From positions 218,784 to 282,783 of the forward strand of contig DCDL01000004.1 in NCBI GenBank assembly GCA_002316385.1: a stretch of DNA of 64,000 bases, written 5' to 3'. The stretch is from Clostridium sp. UBA1056 (GTDB taxonomy: Bacteria > Bacillota > Clostridia > Clostridiales > Clostridiaceae). Both the position numbers and the translations under genes were made by a program. Shown here one piece after another: positions 9,370-18,537 of this stretch (position 1 is the stretch's first letter; the number at the start of each line of letters is the position of its first letter). The notes under the pieces are model-generated. The model saw only the letters and a program-made list of their open reading frames with translations, did not search any database and was not told the DNA's origin.

Positions 9370-10155
9370 TTATTTTTTATCCTTCCACTTTTCCATGACC
9401 TCATTTTCAAATATGTTCTTTACCTCATCTAATATTTTAAAGTTGGTAAAATCAAAATGTAAGGGTGTTAATGTTACATATCCATTTGATAAAAAATACA
9501 AATCAGAGTCATCTTCTATAATGTCATTTCTAGTACCTTTTTTTATATATACTTTATCTTCATTTTCATCTATGAGTACATAATCTGTTTTATAAGTTAA
9601 TTTTCCTAATTTACAAACTTTTATCCCCTTAATTTCATTTTCTCCCCTATTGGGAATATTTACATTAAGTACTACATTATTTTTTAAATAACTTTTTTCT
9701 GCTATATCTACAATTTTACTTATCCACTTAACAGCTTTTGTATAGTCTTCGTCTTCCTTATCCCAATCAACCTCCATAGAAACAGCAATTGATGGAACAC
9801 TATATATCGCTCCTTCTATAGCTGCAGATACTGTCCCTGAGTATAATATATCTGTGCCACAATTTAACCCTCTATTTATTCCAGAAATAACCAGATCAAT
9901 ATTATCTCCAATTAAAGATAATCCAGCTTGTGTACAATCTGCTGGTGTCCCAGCTAAACTATAAGATTTAAAATTTTCACTTAATCCTTCTTCTCTTATT
10001 TTTATTGGATCATGAATTGATATGGAATGACTAGATGCACTTTTTTGATCTCTTGGAGCTACAACTATAACTTCATGTTTTTTAGATATTTCTCTTGCTA
10101 AGTCAATTATTCCTCTTGCATTTATTCCATCATCGTTTGTAATTAATATTTTCAT
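9370..10155 (-). CDS. surE: 5'/3'-nucleotidase SurE
   Basis: A 261-residue metal-dependent phosphatase that removes phosphate from nucleoside 5'- and 3'-monophosphates. The N-terminus MKILITNDDG carries the metal-binding Asp pair. Further conserved parts are APRDQKSASSHSISIHDPI, the SLAGTPADCTQAGL loop and SGINRGLNCGTDILYSGTVSAA. The ribosome site GGAGG lies 6 nt before the ATG. It is probably monocistronic: a large AT-rich gap is upstream and a terminator downstream. The length fits the family. Confidence 0.95.
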   Translation of the reverse strand: MKILITNDDGINARGIIDLAREISKKHEVIVVAPRDQKSASSHSISIHDPIKIREEGLSENFKSYSLAGTPADCTQAGLSLIGDNIDLVISGINRGLNCGTDILYSGTVSAAIEGAIYSVPSIAVSMEVDWDKEDEDYTKAVKWISKIVDIAEKSYLKNNVVLNVNIPNRGENEIKGIKVCKLGKLTYKTDYVLIDENEDKVYIKKGTRNDIIEDDSDLYFLSNGYVTLTPLHFDFTNFKILDEVKNIFENEVMEKWKDKK

Positions 10156-10800
10156 GTAAATCCTCCTATTTAATATCCTAAAATCTAATTAAATTATCAA
10201 GACTATATTTTATATGTTAATATATTAAATTTTGTTAATTTTCTAAGTCAAAAATTAAAATTTTAGATTATATCTTTAATTGAAGTCATAGAAAGTATAA
10301 CCTCATTTAAAAATAGATAACATTCCTTAAAGTTCTATTTAGGTAATATTCACTTTTTATTAAAAATTTTAGAGAAGTTTCTTTTAATATCTATACTGCA
10401 TATTCTTATATATGCATACAACGGAACAAATAAACTTGAGATACTTTATCAATAGAAATACAGTATATTTACTACAAAACTATTTTAACAGAATATACAT
10501 ATATTAATCAAATTTTGTTTAATTTCAGTATTTTCCATATTATATATATACATTAATTCATACTAATTAATTCGCAATGTTCATATTTGTATTATTGATT
10601 TTATTAAATTATTTATATATTACAGATTTATAATATTATATAAAACAAAAAAGAGCCTAGGCTCTTCTTTGCTAAATTATAAACTTTAATTTTAACTTCA
10701 TTACAATATAAATTTTTAACATAATATCAATTAATTATATTAAAATATCGTAATTAGTTTTTAACTCTAAAATTAAGCTACCTACCTGTAAATAATTATA
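10156..10800. other. 645-bp AT-rich gap between sigG and surE
   Basis: I see no convincing reading frame with a ribosome site on either strand. The only clear structure is the palindromic terminator near 10651-10666. The rest is more than 75% A+T with short T and A runs and presumably holds the surE promoter. Confidence 0.6.
10643..10667 (-). terminator. Terminator, probably of sigG
   Basis: AAGAGCCTAGGCTCTT (10651-10666) is a perfect palindrome followed on the minus strand by TTTTTTGTTTT. It is 135 nt beyond the sigG stop, with no gene between. Confidence 0.7.
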
Positions 10801-11574
10801 TTACACGTGTTTTCTCATATGTTTAAGTGCTGTCTTCTCTAACCTTGAAACCTGAGCTTGAGATATTCCAATTTCATCAGCAACCTCCATTTGGGTCCTT
10901 CCTTGAAAAAATCTTAGATTTAAGATTAATTTTTCTCTATCTGTAAGCTTTTTCATGCCTTCCTTTATTGATATATTTTCAAGCCATCCATCATCTAAAT
11001 TCTTACTATCGCTAATTTGATCCATAACGAATATGGCATCTCCACCATCATGGTAGATAGGTTCAAATAATGAAATAGGATCTTGAATTGCGTCTAGCGC
11101 AAATACCACCTCTTCTTTAGGCATTTCTAGTTCCTTTGCAATTTGAGAGATAGTGGGTTCCTTGTTATCCTTATTAACAAGCTTATCTCTTACTTGTAAG
11201 GCCTTATAAGCAATATCTCTTAAAGATCTACTTACTCTAATAGAGTTATTATCCCGAAGGTATCTTCTAATTTCTCCAATTATCATCGGTACTGCATAAG
11301 TGGAAAATCTTACGTTTTGACTTAAATCAAAATTATCTATGGCCTTCATAAGACCTATACATCCTACTTGAAATAAGTCATCTACATTTTCCCCTCTGTT
11401 ATTAAATCTTTGAATCACACTTAATACTAATCTAAGATTTCCTTTTATAAAATCTTCTCTACAGCCCTTATCACCCTGCTTTATTTTGATTAGTAGCTCC
11501 CTCATTTCCTTCTCTTTTAATACAGGTAGCTTTGAAGTATTTACTCCACAAATTTCCACTTTATTAATCATCAT
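10801..11574 (-). CDS. sigG: Late forespore sigma factor SigG
   Basis: A 257-residue sigma factor. It opens with KVEICGVNTSKLPVL, the N-terminal segment typical of SigG. It then shows region 2 (GNLRLVLSVIQRFNNRGENVDDLFQ and the -10 recognition helix FSTYAVPMIIGEIRRYLRDN), region 3, and region 4 (REKLILNLRFFQGRTQMEVA, then SQAQVSRLEKTALKHM). SigG directs forespore genes after engulfment. It follows sigE and spoIIGA, the usual order in Bacillus and Clostridium. Tandem ATGs at 11574 and 11571 both fit the GAAGGGA ribosome site. A forespore-type promoter lies just upstream, so it can be expressed apart from the spoIIG operon. Confidence 0.97.
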   Translation of the reverse strand: MMINKVEICGVNTSKLPVLKEKEMRELLIKIKQGDKGCREDFIKGNLRLVLSVIQRFNNRGENVDDLFQVGCIGLMKAIDNFDLSQNVRFSTYAVPMIIGEIRRYLRDNNSIRVSRSLRDIAYKALQVRDKLVNKDNKEPTISQIAKELEMPKEEVVFALDAIQDPISLFEPIYHDGGDAIFVMDQISDSKNLDDGWLENISIKEGMKKLTDREKLILNLRFFQGRTQMEVADEIGISQAQVSRLEKTALKHMRKHV

Positions 11575-11608
11575 AAGGTCTCATTCCCTTCAGAATAATT
11601 ACATTAAA

Positions 11609-11636
11609 ATTATCTCCTGCTGTAACTTTTTTATAC
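11609..11636 (-). promoter_or_regulatory. Candidate SigF/SigG-type promoter for sigG
   Basis: On the minus strand GTATA is followed after 14 nt by GGAGATAAT. This matches the forespore consensus GTATA / GGnnAnAnT, with spacing one base under the usual 15. It lies in the 73-bp sigE-sigG gap, about 35 nt before the start codon. Confidence 0.6.
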
Positions 11637-11647
11637 TAAAGACAACC

Positions 11648-12388
11648 TTATAACATTTTATTAATTTCTTTTTTAAGTCTTTTGATTATTCTTTTTTCTA
11701 GTCTAGAAATGTAGGATTGGGATATACCAAGCATATCAGCCACTTCCTTTTGAGTTCTTTCTGTAACTCCATTTAAACCAAATCTTAACTCTATTATTTC
11801 TTTTTCTCGACTATTTAATTTATCCATAGCAATACGAAGAAGTTGTTTATCCACTTCTTCTTCTATATAGTTATATACTACATTACTATCCGTACCTAAT
11901 ATGTCTGATAATAATAGTTCATTCCCATCCCAATCGATATTCAGCGGCTCATAAAATGAAATTTCTGTTTTTATCTTGTTATTTCTTCTCAAGTACATAA
12001 GTATTTCATTTTCTATGCATCTAGAAGAATAAGTCGCTAACTTAATTTTCTTCTCTGGTGCGAAGGTATTTACTGCCTTTATAAGTCCTATAGTTCCTAC
12101 CGATATTAAATCCTCTACATTTACTCCTGTATTTTCAAATTTTCTAGCTATATAAACCACTAATCTTAAATTACGCTCAATTAGAATAGATCTTATACTT
12201 TCATCCCCCATTTCTAAGTTTTCTACTAAGGCTTCCTCTTCTTCTTTAGTCAATGGTGGTGGTAATGCATCATTTCCCCCTATGTAGTATATGGATTTTG
12301 CAAACCCCTTAAATTTACTTAAAAACCTACTTAATATACTCTGTAACTTGTTCCTCATTTCTGTAACCTTTTTTAATACATTATTCAT
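11648..12388 (-). CDS. sigE: Mother-cell sporulation sigma factor SigE, pro-form
   Basis: A 246-residue sigma-70 protein. A basic and hydrophobic N-terminal pro-segment of about 30 residues ([20 protein letters not shown]) precedes [11 protein letters not shown]. This is the membrane-bound pro-peptide removed by SpoIIGA. Region 2 contains [26 protein letters not shown] and the helix [19 protein letters not shown]. Region 4 ends [20 protein letters not shown]. It starts 11 nt after spoIIGA, forming the spoIIG operon. SigE runs the early mother-cell programme after asymmetric division. All expected regions are intact. Confidence 0.97.
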   Translation of the reverse strand: MNNVLKKVTEMRNKLQSILSRFLSKFKGFAKSIYYIGGNDALPPPLTKEEEEALVENLEMGDESIRSILIERNLRLVVYIARKFENTGVNVEDLISVGTIGLIKAVNTFAPEKKIKLATYSSRCIENEILMYLRRNNKIKTEISFYEPLNIDWDGNELLLSDILGTDSNVVYNYIEEEVDKQLLRIAMDKLNSREKEIIELRFGLNGVTERTQKEVADMLGISQSYISRLEKRIIKRLKKEINKML

Positions 12389-12399
12389 AAAAACTCCCC

Positions 12400-13203
12400 C
12401 TATTCTATAATCCCCCTTGGTAAAAGCCCGTTATAATCACTATGCTTACTAAGCTTTTTATCAGAAAATGCTAATATCAAATTTTTCTCTCTCATATCTC
12501 CATTAATGTTAATCTTAACACTATCTGGTTTAATCCCAATAAGTTTTCCATTATATCCATTAACAACAGAGTAAGGAATATTGTATATATCATGAGTCTT
12601 TAAATTTAAATCTTTGAAAAGTTCCTTTTCCACAATTATTACTGGTAAATTAGTTGCTGGTTCTCGAAGTTCGTTTCCAGTATCTAAGAAAGCTTTTATT
12701 ATAGTCTTAACATTATCTATACATATTTCTGTATTATACACATAACTAGTTAATATTCGCCTCTCTTTTACATAAACTATCAATTTATAAACTAATATAT
12801 AGGTAATCATTAAAGATAATATAAGATTTTTATAAGAAAAATTATATATCATAGCACTTGGTGATAAAGATGGATTATCTTTTATAGCTAAGTAAAAGGC
12901 CATTCCTGCAAGGAGTATAGAATATAATACAAATATCCCCATTGCCTTTAATATTTCAATAACACTTTTATCCTTAATAGCTATTAAGATCATTATTACT
13001 GCCACTACTATTTTAAAAGGTGTAGTTGCAAATAACTGCAACTTAGGAATGACTATGGTTAAAACATACGAAGTACCAATAATTGAACTTAACATTAATC
13101 TCCCTGTTGGAACTTTCTTTTTTATTGTCTGCATAGTTATGGTTAATAAAAATAAGTTTACTAAAAAGTTCTCCAATAAAAGCATATCTAAGTACACTAC
13201 CAT
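12400..13203 (-). CDS. spoIIGA: Sigma-E processing peptidase SpoIIGA
   Basis: A 267-residue membrane-embedded aspartic protease. Five hydrophobic helices occupy roughly residues 1-150, followed by a cytoplasmic domain. The catalytic Asp lies in [20 protein letters not shown], the DTG-type motif of the family. It cleaves pro-SigE in response to the forespore signal protein SpoIIR. The ribosome site is GGGGG before the ATG. The C-terminus ([12 protein letters not shown]) is slightly short compared with B. subtilis (about 309 residues), which is common in clostridia. It is directly followed by sigE. Confidence 0.95.
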   Translation of the reverse strand: MVVYLDMLLLENFLVNLFLLTITMQTIKKKVPTGRLMLSSIIGTSYVLTIVIPKLQLFATTPFKIVVAVIMILIAIKDKSVIEILKAMGIFVLYSILLAGMAFYLAIKDNPSLSPSAMIYNFSYKNLILSLMITYILVYKLIVYVKERRILTSYVYNTEICIDNVKTIIKAFLDTGNELREPATNLPVIIVEKELFKDLNLKTHDIYNIPYSVVNGYNGKLIGIKPDSVKININGDMREKNLILAFSDKKLSKHSDYNGLLPRGIIE

Positions 13204-13410
13204 TTTCTTTACCCCCTTAAGGATTATTATATAGATTAGTTACAGTAAAATTTGTAAAATCCTATTGTAAAATTCCATATTATTACTAGGAAATTATGTC
13301 ATTTTACGATTTTTTTTTTGAATTCTATATATTCAAAATTAATGGCAAAGCTTAAGCATAAAATTACTGATAAAATAAAAGAGATTACCATTTATAAAGT
13401 ATAATAAAAA

Positions 13411-13458
13411 AGGAGCTATTTCAGAATTAACTTTAGGTTAATTCTGAAATAGCTCCTT
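13411..13458 (-). terminator. Strong terminator after ftsZ
   Basis: Two perfect 20-nt arms (13412-13431 and 13437-13456) surround a TTTAG loop. On the minus strand the stem is followed by TTTTTTATT. It lies 12 nt past the ftsZ stop and insulates ftsAZ from spoIIGA. Confidence 0.93.
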
Positions 13459-13469
13459 AATAAGCAATA

Positions 13470-14579
13470 TTATCTCATATTTTTTCTAAGCCATGTAGGT
13501 ACTGTAAAGTCTTCGCCTTCATCTTTAGGCGGTATAGCTTCACTTGATTGAGTAGCAGCCACCTCTGACTTAGCACTTTGACTTTTAATAGAGTCAAACC
13601 CTACTCCACTATCTATTTTAGTTTTTTCACTATCAAATCCTGTAGCAATAACGGTTATTCTTATTTCGTCATTTAAACTTTCATCAATTACAGCACCAAA
13701 TATGATATTTGCATCTGGATCAGCCTCTTCTTGTACTATTTGTGCTGCTTCATTAATTTCTAATAAAGATAAATCAGATCCACCAGTAACATTTAAAAGT
13801 ACTCCAGTAGCACCTATAATTGAAGTTTCTAAAAGTGGGCTCGCTATTGCTTGTCTTGCAGCATCTTGAGCTCTACTATCACCAGTTCCAACACCTACTC
13901 CCATATGAGCAAGTCCTTTGTTTACCATAATAGTGCTAATATCTGCAAAGTCAAGGTTAATTAATCCTGGTATAGTTATTAAGTCGGATATACCTTGCAC
14001 ACCTTGTTTTAAAACATCATCTGCTTTTCTAAAAGATTCTACAAGAGTAGTTTTCTTATCTACAAGAGATAATAATCTTTCATTTGGAATGGTAACTAAA
14101 GTATCAACTGATTCCTTTAAAGCTTTAATTCCAGCTTCTGCATGAATCATTCTTTTTCTTCCTTCAAATGGGAATGGCTTAGTTACAACTCCTACAGTTA
14201 AGATTCCCATAGATTTTGCTATTTCTGCAACTACTGGCGCAGCTCCTGTACCAGTTCCTCCACCCATTCCACATGTGACAAATACCATGTCTGCACCTTT
14301 TAAGGCTTCGATTATTTCTTCTTTGCTTTCTTCAGCTGCTTTTCTACCAATTTCCGGATTAGCACCAGCTCCTAAACCTCTAGTAAGCTTGTCCCCTAAT
14401 TGAATTTTAAATTCAGCCTTTGACAAAAATAATGCTTGTTTATCTGTATTAATACCTATAAATTCAACATTTTTAAGTCCTTCTTCAATCATTCTATTTA
14501 CAGCGTTGTTTCCACCGCCTCCACAACCTACAACTTTAATTTTACATAAATCATCATTTTGAATATCGAAATCAATCAC
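13470..14579 (-). CDS. ftsZ: Cell division GTPase FtsZ
   Basis: A 369-residue tubulin homologue that forms the Z-ring. Conserved parts are [15 protein letters not shown], the GTP signature [11 protein letters not shown], the T7 loop NLDFADI, and a flexible linker ending in the FtsA-binding tail [13 protein letters not shown]. Its ATG overlaps the ftsA stop by 4 nt (ATGA), so the pair is coupled. In sporulation the same ring forms at polar sites. The gene is followed by a strong terminator and then spoIIGA. Length and motifs are normal. Confidence 0.98.
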   Translation of the reverse strand: MIDFDIQNDDLCKIKVVGCGGGGNNAVNRMIEEGLKNVEFIGINTDKQALFLSKAEFKIQLGDKLTRGLGAGANPEIGRKAAEESKEEIIEALKGADMVFVTCGMGGGTGTGAAPVVAEIAKSMGILTVGVVTKPFPFEGRKRMIHAEAGIKALKESVDTLVTIPNERLLSLVDKKTTLVESFRKADDVLKQGVQGISDLITIPGLINLDFADISTIMVNKGLAHMGVGVGTGDSRAQDAARQAIASPLLETSIIGATGVLLNVTGGSDLSLLEINEAAQIVQEEADPDANIIFGAVIDESLNDEIRITVIATGFDSEKTKIDSGVGFDSIKSQSAKSEVAATQSSEAIPPKDEGEDFTVPTWLRKNMR

Positions 14580-15835
14580 TTTATTACCTCCTCATTAGAA
14601 AAACTCTTTAGAATTCCTTTTAGCCTTGTCATAAACTTATTTTCTTTATTTCTATTATTGCTACTACTTAATTCTTCATTATCACTTTTACAGCAATTTT
14701 CATTTTTATTAAAGAGCTGTTCTTTACTTAAAACATATCTTATAATTCCTGTAGCTGTTGAATATATTGGGTTTGCTGCCCCAACATAGTTTGGAACCCC
14801 TATTCTAACTGGCTTTCCTAATAACTCTGAAGCTATAGCTGTAATGTCTCTAAATAAAGATATTCCGCCTCCAACAATTACGAAACTGCTAATTTGATCA
14901 CTAAGTTGCTCTTTTTCAATGTGCTTGCTTATTATTTCAAGTAGCTCCTTAACTCTTTCACATATTATATCCACTAACATTTCATAATTAACTTCAACTA
15001 CATCATTTCCATTAGTGTTAACCTTCATTTTATAATTCCCTACGGAATTTTCTTTTAATAAAGTATTACACTTAAACTTTAGTCTTTCACTATCCTGTAA
15101 TGGTAGATTCAAACAAATAGAAATATCATTTGTAATATTCTTACCACCTAAAGGTACTGAAAAGCAATCTAAGAATCTATTATTTTTAAAAACTGTAACT
15201 TCCATATTAGAACTTCCAACATCAATAACTGCTACACCTTTAGCAAGCTCAGCATCTTCAATTACATCCTTGCCTATACATATAGCATTTATTACCCATC
15301 CCTTTATCTCGATTCCAGCTTCTTTTAAACATCTTTTATATCCATCAACATATTTTTTATCCAATATAAATGCATTACCTTCTGATTCAAGTACTTTTCC
15401 CTTCATTCCTAGTGGATTAGTAATATTCTTCATAGAATCAACTATGTATTCTTCAATATCAACTTGGACAATTTCTTGATCCTTGCTAACACAAAACTTT
15501 GCAACCTCACCTACATTTACTATGTCCTCATAGGTAATCTCCTTCATTTCTTGAAATGATAAAACTCCTTTAGTTTTTACAATTTCACATAAGGAAATTG
15601 GTACAGATACGTATGTCTCTTCTAATGGTGAATTTACAATTTCCTTTAAACGCTCCATTACATTGCGTACTATGTCGGAAATATCCTTTTCATCCAATAT
15701 TACATTATCTTTGACTCCTTCATAATCAGAAGTAGTAATTCCAGCAATCTGTATTTTATTTTCTTGATCTAATTTCCCAACTACTCCACATACCTTCGAA
15801 GAACTTATATCTATTCCAACAATGTAATCATTCAT
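14576..15835 (-). CDS. ftsA: Cell division protein FtsA
   Basis: A 419-residue actin-like ATPase that anchors FtsZ filaments to the membrane. It begins [18 protein letters not shown] (phosphate-1 loop) and contains the SHS2/1C domain near residues 85-165, a second phosphate loop [15 protein letters not shown], and the adenosine motif [12 protein letters not shown] variable Ser/Asn-rich linker leads to a C-terminal amphipathic helix ([12 protein letters not shown]), the membrane-targeting sequence. It overlaps ftsZ by 4 nt. Sequence divergence is high, as usual for clostridial FtsA. A pilus-type PilM relative was considered, but the C-terminal helix and the ftsZ partner favour FtsA. Confidence 0.92.
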   Translation of the reverse strand: MNDYIVGIDISSSKVCGVVGKLDQENKIQIAGITTSDYEGVKDNVILDEKDISDIVRNVMERLKEIVNSPLEETYVSVPISLCEIVKTKGVLSFQEMKEITYEDIVNVGEVAKFCVSKDQEIVQVDIEEYIVDSMKNITNPLGMKGKVLESEGNAFILDKKYVDGYKRCLKEAGIEIKGWVINAICIGKDVIEDAELAKGVAVIDVGSSNMEVTVFKNNRFLDCFSVPLGGKNITNDISICLNLPLQDSERLKFKCNTLLKENSVGNYKMKVNTNGNDVVEVNYEMLVDIICERVKELLEIISKHIEKEQLSDQISSFVIVGGGISLFRDITAIASELLGKPVRIGVPNYVGAANPIYSTATGIIRYVLSKEQLFNKNENCCKSDNEELSSSNNRNKENKFMTRLKGILKSFSNEEVIK

Positions 15836-16171
15836 CTATCATATTCCCCCCACATCCTACTTCCTAAGAAGTTTACAGTGTACAAAGGTATATTCAACAT
15901 AAAAATTTAAATTCCTTCAAAATAAAAGAATATTTTCAGAATAAGTTTATGTTATACTAAGGCTGCCACCATTATAGCTTCTTAATAAGAAGCAACTATA
16001 TGCTTTTTGCATAAATAAATTCATATTAATGAGAATTCCTAATTGAATATAAATATACCATTAAATCATTTATATTCTATATATAGTATAAAACTTAATT
16101 AAAAAAAACACAATAGTTAAATTTTTCTATTCCCTTAATATTGTAGACTTTTACCAGCATATTCTATAATT
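15836..16171. other. 336-bp gap between ftsA and pilT
   Basis: No gene is seen. A perfect inverted repeat GCTTCTTAATAAGAAGC lies near 15979-15995, next to a TATAAT-like hexamer on the minus strand, so it may overlap the ftsA promoter. An eight-base T run (minus strand, near 16106) follows pilT without a clear stem. Confidence 0.5.
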
Positions 16172-17170
16172 CTATAGCTCTTCTTCATCAATGTATCTAC
16201 TGATTTTGCCTATAGCTATTTCCATTGTCTGCATACCATATTTCGATGAAGTTTCCATAATAGATGGTATTTGATGTATTTTTCCTTCTCTAATTAAATT
16301 TTGAATTGCTGGCGTGTTCACCATTACTTCAATTGCTGCAACTCTTTCATTACCATCTACCTTCTTGAACAATCTTTGACATACAATCCCCCTTAACACT
16401 GTAGAAAGCTGATTTCTTATTCTCAATTGTTGTTCAGCAGGAAAATAGTTTATAATTCTATCAATAGTTTTATACGCACTTATGGTATGTAACGTAGAAA
16501 CTACCAAATGTCCTGTTTCTGCTGCAAGTAATACTGCAGACATAGTTTCTAAATCTCTTATTTCTCCTACTAAAATTACATCTGGATCCTCTCTAAGTAT
16601 AGCTCTTAATCCACTATCATAGCATTCAGTATCGCTGCCTATTTCCCTTTGATTTATTAGAGATTTTTTATGACTATGTAGATATTCTATAGGATCTTCT
16701 AAAGTTACAATATGAGTTTTTTTGTTTGTATTTATCTCATTTATCATAGCCGCCATAGTAGTACTCTTACCACTTCCTGTAGGGCCAGTTATAAGAATTA
16801 ATCCGTCCTTTTTATTTGTAAATTCCCTTATGATTGCAGGCATATTTAAATCCTCTAGAGTTGGAACTTTTATCGGTACTACTCTAATTGCAATAGTGTC
16901 AAAACCTCGGTCTTTATATACATTAACTCTGTATCTTCCTACTTCAGGTAATGTATATAGTTTATCCATCTCTCCTACTTCATTATATAGCAAGTAATCT
17001 TCTCCAAGAATTTCCTTGCTATATTGCCTAACTTCTTCTTCAGATAAAACGTCTTCTATTATATCTACTAACTCTCCATTTTTTCTTTGGATTGGAGGCG
17101 CTCCTACAGATAAGTGTAAGTCTGAACCTTCATTTTCGACTACATATTTTAAAAGTTCCTTTAACTCCAT
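16172..17170 (-). CDS. pilT: Type IV pilus retraction ATPase PilT
   Basis: A 332-residue hexameric secretion ATPase that powers pilus retraction. The N-terminal PAS-like domain ends near residue 100. Then come Walker A GPTGSGKST (about residue 130), the Asp box (VTLEDPIEYLH), Walker B (LREDPDVILVGEIRD) and the His box (TAAETGHLVVSTLHT type). The AIRNLIRE motif of PilT appears as AIQNLIREGK. No other pilus gene is in the window. Placement beside ftsA and sigK is known in some clostridia, where PilT has been linked to gliding. The ribosome site is GGAG before the ATG. Confidence 0.93.
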   Translation of the reverse strand: MELKELLKYVVENEGSDLHLSVGAPPIQRKNGELVDIIEDVLSEEEVRQYSKEILGEDYLLYNEVGEMDKLYTLPEVGRYRVNVYKDRGFDTIAIRVVPIKVPTLEDLNMPAIIREFTNKKDGLILITGPTGSGKSTTMAAMINEINTNKKTHIVTLEDPIEYLHSHKKSLINQREIGSDTECYDSGLRAILREDPDVILVGEIRDLETMSAVLLAAETGHLVVSTLHTISAYKTIDRIINYFPAEQQLRIRNQLSTVLRGIVCQRLFKKVDGNERVAAIEVMVNTPAIQNLIREGKIHQIPSIMETSSKYGMQTMEIAIGKISRYIDEEEL

Positions 17171-17573
17171 TTATTATCTCCTCATATATCATAAAATAAA
17201 TTTAGACATATATTGTTATATTTTTAATTATATATCTTACTTTAAGTTTACAATAATTTCTATTTGCTTATCAATGTATATAATTATAATAAAAATTTTT
17301 ATATTTATATAAGTTCCAATAAATAGAACTCATTAATACTCTTTAGTGTAATCTAGGATTTCAAACAAATTTATGGTATAAGCTTTATTAAAACTTATAT
17401 ATATTCATATATAAAATTTATTTAATTCTTTTAGTTTGAACCTAAAATTTCTAAAATTAAAATATGATATGTATTAACTTACAATTTATTTATAAATTAA
17501 TACATATCAATATCTTTCATAGTATGAAAATAATTATATAGCAAATATTTAAATATTAGATTAAGATATGTTA
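17171..17573. other. 403-bp AT-rich gap between pilT and sigK
   Basis: No gene is seen. A perfect 12-bp inverted repeat (GATATGTATTAA at 17465-17476, mirrored at 17497-17508) with a 19-nt spacer lies 65 nt past the sigK stop. It may serve as a weak terminator or a protein site. Confidence 0.5.
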
Positions 17574-18275
17574 CTAAGCTTCACCAAAATTTAATTCTTT
17601 AAGCAACTTCTTTAATGCTCTTTTCTCTATTCTAGACACATAAGACCTTGAAATTCCTAATATTAAAGCTATTTCTCTTTGAGTTTTGGGTTTACCATCT
17701 ATTAATCCATACCGCATTTCTATTATCTTTTTCTCTCTTTCTTGAAGACACGTTTCCAATATAAAATATAGCTTTTTCACTTGTATCTTGTTTTCCACCA
17801 CTTCCAAAATAGAATCCTTATCACTACTTAATATGTCCATAAGAGATATCTCATTTCCTTCCTTATCTAGTCCAATTGGATCCTGTAGGTAAACTTCACT
17901 TTTAATTTTCTTATTATTTCTAATAAGCATAAGAATCTCATTCTCTATACATCTTGCGGCGTAAGTTGCTAGCCTAGTTCCCTTGTCCATATCGAATGAA
18001 TCTATAGCCTTAATTAGCCCCACAGTTCCTATGGATATTAAATCATCCACTTCTTTCCCAGGAAATGAATATTTTTTAACTATATGTGCTACTAATCTTA
18101 GATTTCTTTCAACTAAGACACACTTTGCTTCAGGATCTCCATCTTTTAATCTCTGTAAATATTCCTTTTCTTCTACTTCTGTAAGTGGTTGTGGAAAAGA
18201 ATTGTTTCCCGAAACATATCCTGTAAGTAAGGCATATTCACTAATTACGTTCAATAACCAACTCAAGCAAAACAT
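17574..18275 (-). CDS. sigK: Late mother-cell sigma factor SigK, pro-form, uninterrupted
   Basis: A 233-residue sigma factor. A hydrophobic N-terminal pro-segment of about 20 residues (CLSWLLNVISEYALLTGYV) precedes NNSFPQPLTEVEEKEYL, the mature start typical of SigK. Region 2 (ERNLRLVAHIVKKYSFPGKEVDDLIS, then [19 protein letters not shown]) and region 4 (ISRSYVSRIEKRALKKLL) are complete. There is no sign of a skin-type insertion. Some clostridial SigKs also act early in sporulation, before SigE. The gene is isolated, with a GGGGGAG ribosome site and gaps on both sides, so it should have its own regulated promoter. Confidence 0.96.
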   Translation of the reverse strand: MFCLSWLLNVISEYALLTGYVSGNNSFPQPLTEVEEKEYLQRLKDGDPEAKCVLVERNLRLVAHIVKKYSFPGKEVDDLISIGTVGLIKAIDSFDMDKGTRLATYAARCIENEILMLIRNNKKIKSEVYLQDPIGLDKEGNEISLMDILSSDKDSILEVVENKIQVKKLYFILETCLQEREKKIIEMRYGLIDGKPKTQREIALILGISRSYVSRIEKRALKKLLKELNFGEA

Positions 18276-18537
18276 TTATGCTCCCCCTAATAGTGCTTAT
18301 TATTATAATATGTTCTCTCAGGGAGAAAAGTGACTATATTGAAATATTTATTTAAATGAAAAATTTAAAATTTTAGTCATATTATATTCTTTATATATTT
18401 ATATAAAGTTATATATGGCTTACCTATAGTAATATAGTAACGATTCCATAATTCATGAAAATATAAATGAATCCTCTAAATAAGTTCAATTAAACTTTAA
18501 TACCATATCAACCTTATCTAAAATTATCCTCACTTAA

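Noticed and set aside
13204..13400. Spo0A boxes and a long-spaced spoIIG-type promoter upstream of spoIIGA
   Set aside because: A TTTACA and a TATAAT 21 nt apart are visible, but no TGTCGAA-type box was found and AT-rich matches are expected by chance here.
17574..18275. Possible skin-type insertion or truncation in sigK
   Set aside because: The frame is complete over 233 residues with all sigma regions present.
18276..18340. SigE-type promoter for sigK
   Set aside because: A CATATTAT looks like a -10, but no -35 with proper spacing was found, so I do not call it.
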